A stretch of 64,000 nucleotides of DNA from Oleiharenicola sp. (GTDB lineage Bacteria; Verrucomicrobiota; Verrucomicrobiia; Opitutales; Opitutaceae): contig JANYDW010000051.1 in NCBI GenBank assembly GCA_025363455.1, positions 1 through 64,000 of the forward strand. Direction: 5' to 3'. The stretch's first letter is position 1; each line of letters begins with the position of its first letter. A program made the position numbers and the translations under genes. Of the stretch, positions 51,418-58,412 are shown piece after piece. Below the pieces are notes generated by a model. That model made no database searches and was not told the origin of the DNA. It worked only from the letters and a program-made list of their open reading frames with translations.

Positions 51418-52677
51418 TCAGACCGACTTGAACACGAGGCAAACGTTGGCGCCGCCGAAGCCGCTGCTGTTGCTCAGTACGACGTTGGGACGCTGCGGCA
51501 GGGTGGCGCGGATTATGTTCAGACCGGCGCAGGCGGGATCGAGGTTGGTGATGTGCGCCGAACCCGGGATGAAACCTTCCTTCATCGCGAGGGCGCAAAA
51601 CGCCGCCTCTTGTGCCCCGGCCAGGGAAAGCCCGTGGCCGGTAAGGGCCTTGGTGCTGCTGATGGCCGGACGGGAAGGCGACTCCGTGAAGATCGCCTTG
51701 AGCGCCTTGGCCTCGGAAATGTCTCCAATCGGCGTAGAAGTGGCGTGGGCATTGACGTAATCCACGTCCTCCGGGGCGATGTCGGAATATTTGAGGGCAT
51801 TTTCGATCGCCATGCGGAGACCTTCGCCATCGGGATGGGAAATGGCGACGTTGTGGCCGTCCGAGGCCTGGCCCCAGCCGGCCACCTCGCCGTAGACCTT
51901 GGGGCGGCGGCGGGCAACCTCCTCCTCGCTCTCGATGACCAGGACAACGGCCCCACCCGTGCCGACAAAACCATCGCGGGCCACATCGAACGGCCGCGAG
52001 GCGATGGAGGGATCAGTCTGCAGGGACAGAGCGCGCATGCCGGCGAAAGGCAGGATACTCTCGACGTTGCCGTCCTCGGCGCCGATGACGAACATCCGCT
52101 TCTGCCGCCCAAGGGCGATCTCGTCGTAGGCGAAACCCATGGCGTGCGCTGACGAGGCGCAGGCCGAGGAGAAACCCGTGGAGGCACCCTTGATCTTGAA
52201 CTGCGACACCAGGTTGAAATTCACCGTGCCCGAGATCGAAGCCACGATCCCCAGGGGCGGGCAGCGCATGACGCCGACCTTGCGCATGCGTTCCAGATGA
52301 TACCCGAGCAGGAAGGGCGAACCGGCCGAAGCCGCATAGAGTCCGGTGGCCGGATTGGAGTAATCGGCCTCCGTGAGCTTGGCGTCCTCGACCGCCTGCA
52401 GCATCGCGCAATAGGCATAGACCCCGTGGGGCGCCATCCCGCGCAGGATTTCCCGGCGGATGTTGTAGCGGGCGGGGAACACCCAGTCCTCCTGGTCCGT
52501 GGTGTCGGTCTGGAAATCCCGGATGGGTGCAGCCACCTTCACCGGCACATCCGGCTTCTGGAACGGGGGATACTGCACCATGCCGTGCCGGAGTTCGCGC
52601 AGGCTCTCCGAGACGGAGACAGCATCGTTGCCGATACTGGTGATGAAACCGACGCCGGTGATATATACTTTCCGCAT
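51418..52677 (-). CDS. Beta-ketoacyl-ACP synthase, FabF/KAS II-like
   Basis: 419 residues from ATG 52677. It carries the condensing-enzyme triad: Cys173 in SSACASSAH, His311 in NAHATSTPIGD and His348 in TKALTGHGLSLAGAQE with Lys343. The nucleophile context ACASS differs from the ACATG of housekeeping FabF, suggesting a specialised chain. It joins an acyl group to malonyl-ACP. The genes read ACP-FabZ, this gene, SDR, GT28 on the minus strand, a compact elongation set lacking only an enoyl reductase. The lack of an enoyl reductase fits a product that keeps double bonds or hydroxyl groups. Confidence 0.9.
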   Translation of the reverse strand: MRKVYITGVGFITSIGNDAVSVSESLRELRHGMVQYPPFQKPDVPVKVAAPIRDFQTDTTDQEDWVFPARYNIRREILRGMAPHGVYAYCAMLQAVEDAKLTEADYSNPATGLYAASAGSPFLLGYHLERMRKVGVMRCPPLGIVASISGTVNFNLVSQFKIKGASTGFSSACASSAHAMGFAYDEIALGRQKRMFVIGAEDGNVESILPFAGMRALSLQTDPSIASRPFDVARDGFVGTGGAVVLVIESEEEVARRRPKVYGEVAGWGQASDGHNVAISHPDGEGLRMAIENALKYSDIAPEDVDYVNAHATSTPIGDISEAKALKAIFTESPSRPAISSTKALTGHGLSLAGAQEAAFCALAMKEGFIPGSAHITNLDPACAGLNIIRATLPQRPNVVLSNSSGFGGANVCLVFKSV

Positions 52678-52774
52678 GGAGAACTCAGGCCGCGCCAACC
52701 AACGCCGGTGACGCAATCAAGGTGTCGCCTATCAAGAGGCTTTTGACTCGACGGTCAACCACCGCAGGAGCGGC

Positions 52775-53749
52775 TCAGGCGTTGACCGCCGACTTGGCCG
52801 GGTTGAGCGCCACGGGCTGCTCGGCCGGGGCCACCTGCGGCACCGGCTGGGCGACTTCCTCGGCGAACCCGAAAGTAAGGGTAATTTCCTCAGCGATGGC
52901 CGCCTTTTCTTGACCGACCCGGATCTGGCCCTCGAACGTGGCCAGCGGGGATTTGAGCCGCTTCGGCTTGATTGAGAGGCTGAGCACGTCGCCCGGGCGG
53001 CAGACGCGATGGCAGCGGACGCCTTCGCAGGAGGTGAAGAAAATTGTACGATGGTCGACCGTCTTTCCGGCCTCGCCGACCTGACCCTCGATGAGGAAGA
53101 GGACCGCGAGCTGGCCGAGCGCCTCCAGCATGATCGACGCGGGCAGGACTGGGTTGTCCTTGAAGTGACCCTGCAGGAAAAACTCCTGGCCGCTGATCTT
53201 GTACTTGGCGTTGGCGCCATGGGCGTTAACCGAGGCCTCGCCGAGAAACAGGAAGGGCGGCTGGATCGGCATCACGGACACAATCTGCTCGATCGGAATA
53301 AACTTGGTGGGTTTGGGCAGGGGCAGGCCGCGCACCTTGCACTCAATAAACGTCTTTACATCGCCCACCGTACGAAGATGGCGCAATTCCTCATTGTTGA
53401 TGGTCATCTGCAGCACATCCTCCACGAGGATGACGATTTCCATCATGGTTAGCGAGTCGATGCCCAGATCCTCGATGACCCGCAGGTCGTCGTCGGCATC
53501 CTTCAGCTTGGCACGGAGATCCGGTTCAACGTAGCGCTCGATGATGCCAAGCACGATAGCCGGGAGGTGCTCGGTGTTTCCGGTTTTCCGGAACTGAGCG
53601 GCCGCCTCATAAGTGGCTGCGGAACAGCGCTTCAGCGCTTCACGCAGGTTTGTATCATCTTCGGCGGTGAACGGTTTCAGTGTGACGCCGGAATGGGTGT
53701 TAACGGACTGGGCCATTGGGGGACAAGATATGTTCTCCCTTGCTGACAT
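52775..53749 (-). CDS. Fusion of acyl carrier protein and FabZ-like dehydratase
   Basis: 324 residues; ATG 53716 is an alternative start. Residues 60-140 form an acyl carrier domain with the phosphopantetheine site Ser99 in DLGIDSLTMMEI. Residues 150-300 form a hot-dog dehydratase with His195 in LQGHFKDNPVLPASIM and Glu209 in LEALGQL, the FabZ catalytic pair. The last 25 residues are Pro/Ala-rich. A carrier joined to its own dehydratase is not the usual FAS-II arrangement, where AcpP and FabZ are separate. It heads the lipid operon and presumably carries the chain that the ketoacyl synthase and SDR act on. Confidence 0.88.
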   Translation of the reverse strand: MSARENISCPPMAQSVNTHSGVTLKPFTAEDDTNLREALKRCSAATYEAAAQFRKTGNTEHLPAIVLGIIERYVEPDLRAKLKDADDDLRVIEDLGIDSLTMMEIVILVEDVLQMTINNEELRHLRTVGDVKTFIECKVRGLPLPKPTKFIPIEQIVSVMPIQPPFLFLGEASVNAHGANAKYKISGQEFFLQGHFKDNPVLPASIMLEALGQLAVLFLIEGQVGEAGKTVDHRTIFFTSCEGVRCHRVCRPGDVLSLSIKPKRLKSPLATFEGQIRVGQEKAAIAEEITLTFGFAEEVAQPVPQVAPAEQPVALNPAKSAVNA

Positions 53750-53890
53750 GTAAATCCCAAAAATCCTCCATCACTAGTGTGAAATATCATGAATCAGCGT
53801 TGATTTTAGCTTGTTGACTCGGCGTGCGATGCACGACGACATGCCGCCCCTGCCGGCCGCTGATCCAAGTTCACCCACTTTTTAATTTTC
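53750..53890. promoter_or_regulatory. AT-rich divergent promoter region of the lipid locus
   Basis: 141 bp between the minus-strand ACP-FabZ gene and the plus-strand GT4 gene. It is clearly more AT-rich than its surroundings, with a GGAGG-like site on the minus strand about 16 bp before 53749. Both operons are probably started from here, but no single -35/-10 pair stands out. Confidence 0.35.
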
Positions 53891-55075
53891 ATGCCGCCAA
53901 AAGGGTCAAGTTTCTCAGGCCGTTCCCATCCTAGTCTAATCCTTGTCACGCATGAGTACTACCCACATCGCGGGGGGATCGCGGTCTACTCGGCCGAAAT
54001 GGCGCGGGCGGCCCACGAGTTAAACTACCGGGTCGAGGTCTGGGCTCCGGCCCTGCCTGCTGGCGTGCCGGAACCCGTGTCGCCGTTCCAGGTGCGACGG
54101 CTGCCGTTGTCGGGCGATCATAGTCTCCGCAGCCAGTGGCGCATGGCCCGGGAATTGGTCGCACACGCCGACCGGCTGAATGACGCCACCCTTTACATTC
54201 CCGAACCCGGTCCCTTGCTCGCGATGCTGCTCCTGCAGTACTTCGATACCATCCGGCCAGCCCGGCTGATGCTAACCTTCCACGGTTCGGAAATCCAACG
54301 CCTGGCCTCCCGCCGGCTCTTGCGCTGGAGTTCCAACCACTTGCTGGCCAAAACCACCCGCATCAGTGTGGTGAGCGAATTTGCCCGCCAGTTGCTGCAG
54401 AACCATTTCCCATCGGCCGCCGAAAAGGTCGTGGTCACCCCCGGCGCGCTCCGCCCCGATCTTCGGCACCAACAATCGTCGCCCGCCGCCCTGCCGGGGG
54501 CCAAGACTGTCATCCTGACTGTCGCCCGGCTCAATCCGCGCAAAGGTCAGCTGGAGGTCATCAACGCGCTCAAGGCCCTCCCCGCCAACCAGCGCTCCGC
54601 GCTCGAATACTGGCTCGTCGGGGCACATGGCAAAGAGAACTACGACAACCTGCTTGTTGCCGCCGCCGCTGATGCCGGTTTCCCGGTTAAATTCTTGGGC
54701 GACATCCCCGACGAACAACTCGGAGCTACTTATGCACAGGCTGATATCTTCGCCATGACGAGCATGCCGCACAAGCACAGCGTCGAAGGCTTCGGCCTGG
54801 TCTATTTGGAGGCGGGCGCCCATGGTCTGCCTATCGTCGCCCACGCCATTGGCGGTGTGCCGGAAGCGGTCGTGGACGGGGTGACCGGCCTGTTGGTCGC
54901 GCCTGGCGACACCCCTGCCCTAACCACGGCCTTTGCCCGGTTGCTCCTCGATATCCCGCTGCGCCGCCGGCTCGGCGAGGCGGCCCGAACCCGCGCCCTC
55001 AGCCGCACCTGGCGTGATTCAGCTCTGACCTTGTTTGGGCAACCGCACTCTGCCACCTTTGGCAAGGTCCTATGA
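53891..55075 (+). CDS. GT4 glycosyltransferase
   Basis: 394 residues. It shows LVTHEYYPHRGGIAVYSAEM (the glycine-rich GT-B acceptor loop), LTFHGSEIQRLASRRLL, ILTVARLNPRKGQLEVINAL and SVEGFGLVYLEAGAHGLPIV with the E-x7-E-like donor site. It overlaps the thioesterase gene by ATGA and is divergent from the ACP-FabZ operon, so it is likely part of the same lipid pathway. It may add a sugar to the lipid product, next to the GT28 enzyme. Confidence 0.88.
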   Translation: MPPKGSSFSGRSHPSLILVTHEYYPHRGGIAVYSAEMARAAHELNYRVEVWAPALPAGVPEPVSPFQVRRLPLSGDHSLRSQWRMARELVAHADRLNDATLYIPEPGPLLAMLLLQYFDTIRPARLMLTFHGSEIQRLASRRLLRWSSNHLLAKTTRISVVSEFARQLLQNHFPSAAEKVVVTPGALRPDLRHQQSSPAALPGAKTVILTVARLNPRKGQLEVINALKALPANQRSALEYWLVGAHGKENYDNLLVAAAADAGFPVKFLGDIPDEQLGATYAQADIFAMTSMPHKHSVEGFGLVYLEAGAHGLPIVAHAIGGVPEAVVDGVTGLLVAPGDTPALTTAFARLLLDIPLRRRLGEAARTRALSRTWRDSALTLFGQPHSATFGKVL

Positions 55076-55479
55076 TCGAATCCCGCGCCCAAATCACCGT
55101 CCGCTATGCCGAGACCGACATGATGGGCATCGTCTACCATGGCAACTATCTGCCGTGGTTCGAGGTGGGCCGTACCACCCTGCTGAAGGAATGCGGCCTG
55201 CCCTACAAGGAACTCGAAGCCCAAGGCTACCACCTGCCCGTCATCGAGCTTGGCGTAAAATACAGCCGCCCCGCCCTCTACGACGACACGGTAACGATCA
55301 TCACCCGTCTCAAGGAACGCCCCACCCTTCGCGTCCATCTGGACTATGAGGTGCGCCGCGGCGAGGAGTTGCTCGTCACCGGCTTTACCATCCACGCCTT
55401 CATCAACAAGTCCGGCGAACCGGTCCGGCCCCCCGCCTATCTGGTGCAGCGGATGAAGGAACTGTTCAGCGTCAGGTAG
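55072..55479 (+). CDS. Acyl thioesterase, YbgC/4HBT hot-dog family
   Basis: 135 residues. VRYAETDMMGIVYHGNYLPW carries the 4-hydroxybenzoyl-CoA thioesterase signature, with the catalytic Asp in AETDMMG followed by YHGNY. It should release or transfer an acyl chain from ACP or CoA. It starts in the ATGA overlap with the GT4 gene. Its stop codon TAG lies inside the start of a palindromic repeat (55476-55534), so the repeat now sets the end of the protein. It fits as the chain-release step of the divergent lipid operon. Confidence 0.88.
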   Translation: MIESRAQITVRYAETDMMGIVYHGNYLPWFEVGRTTLLKECGLPYKELEAQGYHLPVIELGVKYSRPALYDDTVTIITRLKERPTLRVHLDYEVRRGEELLVTGFTIHAFINKSGEPVRPPAYLVQRMKELFSVR

Positions 55480-55534
55480 GGCGCGGACTCCGCTCCGCGC
55501 CAACGCCCAGCGGCGAACGGACTCACGGCCCTAC
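55476..55534. repeat. Palindromic repeat, GTAGGGCGCGGACTCCGC family, copy 2
   Basis: Nearly the same as 14891-14953: GTAGGGCGCGGACTCCGCTC at the left, GGACTCACGGCCCTAC at the right. It supplies the stop codon of the thioesterase gene. Confidence 0.88.
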
Positions 55535-56745
55535 CCAATCGCCGCGTATTCCTCGAGCACGCTGGCGTCGGTTTCGTTTGACCGGGCTTCCTGCAAGAGG
55601 TTGCTGGCCGGCGAGTCTCCCGCCAGACGCCGCACCGCCCAGACCGCGTGCGCCCGCACCACGGCGGCCTCATGCGTCACCAAGCGGATTAGCGCCGGTA
55701 GCAGCGTCGCATCACCCGTGTTCCCCGCCACCACGCACGCGTTGCGCAGAAGACCGGTCAGCTTCAGGCGCTTCACGGCCGTCCGGCGAAACACCTCGGC
55801 AAACCGCTCCGGCGTCAATGCGAGGATTTCCCCGAGGCCCAATTCCGCGAGGTCACGCCGGGAGGACAGCAACACCCGCCTCCCCTCCTGTGCAAAACGG
55901 TTCCACGGGCAGACCTCAAGGCACACGTCGCAGCCGTAAATCCGCGTGCCGATCCCGGCGCGCAGTTCGCGCGGGATGACGCCCTTGTTCTCGATCGTCT
56001 GGTAAGAAATACAGCGGCGCGCATCGACCACCCCGGGTCGGGGAAAGGCCGAGGTCGGGCACGCGTCCAGACAGCGCGTGCACTTGCCGCATAATAGACC
56101 CGTCGGCTCCGTTCCGGCAGGGGGCAATGGTTTTTTCCGCAGGGGTGCATCGGGCTCGATCGCCCACCGCATCAAGATGCTAGCCAGAAAAAGCCAGTTC
56201 CCATGGCGGCGGGAGATCAACATGCCATTCTTGCCGCGAAAACCCAGACCACTGCGGGCGGCCCAGCCGCGTTCCAACACCGGTCCGGTGTCAACGTAGT
56301 AACGGTAGTCCGTCGCAGTCAGACCACCCAGTTCCTCCAGCAACCGACCTGCCGCTACCAACCCCAGCTTGATCGTGTCATGATAGTCTTCGTGCAGCGC
56401 ATAGCGGGCCCACGTGGGATCATTTGGGGTGGGAGCGAGCTTGCTCGCGATTGTTTCGTTTTGTCGCGACCAAGGTCGCTCCCACAAGTTGCTCCAATAA
56501 TTGACGCCCAAAATGATCACAGATTTTGCTCCCGGCAGCACCAGGTCAGGATTCATCCGCTTGGGAGCGGTGCGTTCCATCCACGCCATGTCGGCATGAT
56601 GGCCCGCGGCCAGCCATTCCCGCAGGCTCGTCTCCGGTGCATCCACCTCCGCAAACCTCACCTCGTCGAAACCCAGCGACCGCAAGCCTGCCCGCAGCGC
56701 ATCCCGGGACGCACCGGCCAGGACAGCTCCGGCCGGCGTGTTCAT
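55531..56745 (-). CDS. queG: Epoxyqueuosine reductase, with an in-frame repeat insertion
   Basis: Performs the last step of queuosine synthesis in tRNA with cobalamin and two [4Fe-4S] clusters. 404 residues, longer than most QueG proteins. It shows the catalytic Asp152 in YYVDTGPVLERGWA, GLGFRGKNGMLIS, the cluster motifs CGKCTRCLDACP and CDVCLEVCP, and a HEAT-like C terminus. Residues 87-106 (LWERPWSRQNETIASKLAPT) are encoded by a 57-bp REP-like hairpin, exactly 19 codons. Removing them puts the catalytic Asp at 133, close to the usual 134. The insert precedes RYALHEDYHD, a surface loop in homologues, so activity may be kept. It overlaps aroK by 4 bp. Confidence 0.93.
   Translation of the reverse strand: MNTPAGAVLAGASRDALRAGLRSLGFDEVRFAEVDAPETSLREWLAAGHHADMAWMERTAPKRMNPDLVLPGAKSVIILGVNYWSNLWERPWSRQNETIASKLAPTPNDPTWARYALHEDYHDTIKLGLVAAGRLLEELGGLTATDYRYYVDTGPVLERGWAARSGLGFRGKNGMLISRRHGNWLFLASILMRWAIEPDAPLRKKPLPPAGTEPTGLLCGKCTRCLDACPTSAFPRPGVVDARRCISYQTIENKGVIPRELRAGIGTRIYGCDVCLEVCPWNRFAQEGRRVLLSSRRDLAELGLGEILALTPERFAEVFRRTAVKRLKLTGLLRNACVVAGNTGDATLLPALIRLVTHEAAVVRAHAVWAVRRLAGDSPASNLLQEARSNETDASVLEEYAAIG
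56429..56485. repeat. 57-bp REP-like hairpin inside queG
   Basis: GTGGGAGCGA and TCGCTCCCAC are perfect outer arms, followed inward by GCTTGCTCGCGAT. The length equals the intergenic copy at 50511-50567 and is divisible by three. Confidence 0.93.
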
Positions 56746-57269
56746 TTGCCGAATTGGGCCGCTTCCTGCCGGTAGACCCGCAGCACGTGGATCGCGATTT
56801 CCCGCAACGGCCGCTTGTCCGTGAGTACCATCGTGCCGGTGCGGCGGTAAAGTCCCTCACGCTGGGTATAAAGCTCGCGCAGTCGCGCCTCCCGGTCATC
56901 CACCTGGAGCAGCGGGCGATGGGTGGCGTGCAGCGTGCGCTTGAGGATGGTTTCGATCGGGGCGTGCATGCAGATCACCACGCCGCGACTGCGCAGAAGC
57001 TCCAGCATGCCGGGCGGCACCACCAGGCCTCCGCCGCACGAGACCACGCATTTTTTTTCCGGATGTCCTTGCTCAATGAAATCGCGCTCCAGGGCGCGGA
57101 ATCGCGCCTCGCCTTCCGTGGCGAAGATCTGCGAGACCGGCTGGCCTTGCCGTCGCTCAATCTCGTGGTCGCTGTCGAGAAATTCAAAGCCCATCTGGCG
57201 CGCCACCTGCCGGCCCACGGTGCTTTTGCCCGTGCCCATGAAGCCGACGAGATAAAGATTGGTGTCCAT
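56742..57269 (-). CDS. aroK: Shikimate kinase
   Basis: Phosphorylates shikimate in the aromatic amino-acid pathway. 175 residues, normal length. It shows the Walker A MGTGKSTVGRQVAR (residues 11-24), FLDSDHEIERRQG with the metal/shikimate Asp, RALERDFIE and VSCGGGLVV with the shikimate-binding GGG, and a lid region with RPLLQVDDREARL. It overlaps queG by ATGA. The FKBP gene upstream ends with its own terminator, so aroK-queG form a separate unit. Confidence 0.95.
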   Translation of the reverse strand: MDTNLYLVGFMGTGKSTVGRQVARQMGFEFLDSDHEIERRQGQPVSQIFATEGEARFRALERDFIEQGHPEKKCVVSCGGGLVVPPGMLELLRSRGVVICMHAPIETILKRTLHATHRPLLQVDDREARLRELYTQREGLYRRTGTMVLTDKRPLREIAIHVLRVYRQEAAQFGK

Positions 57270-57310
57270 GCGACCGGGCCAGCGAACACCTCGCCGCGCA
57301 CCGGCGCAAG

Positions 57311-57338
57311 AAAAACGCCTCCCGCAAAGGGGAGGCGT
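57311..57338 (-). terminator. Rho-independent terminator after the FKBP gene
   Basis: On the minus strand ACGCCTCCCC pairs with GGGAGGCGT around a short loop and is followed by a T run. It lies between the FKBP stop and aroK. Confidence 0.85.
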
Positions 57339-57364
57339 GGAAAAATTCGGACCGGTGGACCGGC

Positions 57365-58240
57365 TTACTTGGCGGCGGGAGCGGGCGGTGCGTCTTTCAC
57401 GCCGATAATCTCGACCTCGAAGATCAACGCCGCGCCGGGAGGAATACCCTGGTTGCCTTCGTCGCCGTAGGCCAGGGCCGCCGGGATGTGCAGCTTCAGC
57501 TTGCCGCCGACGCCCGTTTTCTGGATGCCCTCAAACATGCCGGCGATGACGCCGTTCGGATTTTGGGGCGTGGCGGGTTGCAACAAAATCTCGATCGGCT
57601 GGCCGCGCTTGACGGAGCTGTCGAACATCTGACCGGTGACCAGAGTGCCGTTGTAATGGATGGTCACCATCTGGCCGGGCTTGGCCACGGCGCCCGTGCC
57701 GGCTTTGATGATCTCGTAACGCAGGCCGCTGGGCAGTTCGATCACGTTCTTGTTATCCTTGAGCTTGGTAAAGTAGTCGGCGCTCAGTGCAGTCTGCTGG
57801 GTCCGCAGTTTGCCCATGAAGACTTTTTGCTTCTCGCCCAGGAAGTCCTGCAGCTGGGTCTGCACCTGCTCCGGATCATAGGGAAGCTCCTTGCCATTCA
57901 TCGCCATGGCGATGCCGCGAACCATCGCATCCCGCTGGGCGGGTGAGATGTCGAGGGCCTGCAACTGGCTGGCTACCCGGGTTTGGACCACAAAAATGTA
58001 GCCGTAAGCCTCCATCAGCTCTGCTTCGGAATATTTCACCGCCACGGGCGCAGGGGCCGGAGCAGCCACGGGCGCAGGCGCAGCTGCCACCGGAGCGGCC
58101 GCAGCGGGCTTGGCCGCGACAGGGGCGGCCGCAGCGGCGGCGGTCCCGGGAATTTTGAATTTGACCGCATCGTCAGCGGAAACGGCCGTGAGCAAGCCGA
58201 GGCTGAAGAGACCGGCTGTGAGTTGGGTGGTGAGTTTCAT
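57365..58240 (-). CDS. Secreted FKBP-type peptidyl-prolyl isomerase
   Basis: 291 residues. A signal peptide (TTQLTAGLFSLGLLTAVSA) is followed by an Ala/Pro/Val-rich linker (about 30-70), an N-terminal helical dimer domain (70-165) and the FKBP domain (170-285). The FKBP domain has VTIHYNGTLVTGQMFDSS, GVIAGMFEGIQKTGVGGKLK and IPAALAYGDEGNQGIPPGAA. It should help fold exported proteins in the periplasm, like FkpA or Mip. The product is the only one in its transcription unit, as a terminator follows. Confidence 0.92.
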   Translation of the reverse strand: MKLTTQLTAGLFSLGLLTAVSADDAVKFKIPGTAAAAAAPVAAKPAAAAPVAAAPAPVAAPAPAPVAVKYSEAELMEAYGYIFVVQTRVASQLQALDISPAQRDAMVRGIAMAMNGKELPYDPEQVQTQLQDFLGEKQKVFMGKLRTQQTALSADYFTKLKDNKNVIELPSGLRYEIIKAGTGAVAKPGQMVTIHYNGTLVTGQMFDSSVKRGQPIEILLQPATPQNPNGVIAGMFEGIQKTGVGGKLKLHIPAALAYGDEGNQGIPPGAALIFEVEIIGVKDAPPAPAAK

Positions 58241-58412
58241 GGAGTAACTGGAGCCCGGTTGGGAAACGGCCCGGGCAGATTTGTGCCGTCAAAGAGCGCG
58301 AAATTGTTCACCTGTCTGAAAAAAATCAATCCCATTGGCGGTAAATCTCCTCTCCGCCGGCCCCAACCCGGGCTTGTCTCCCCTCGCCGCGGCCCCCATC
58401 CTGCCCAATCCC

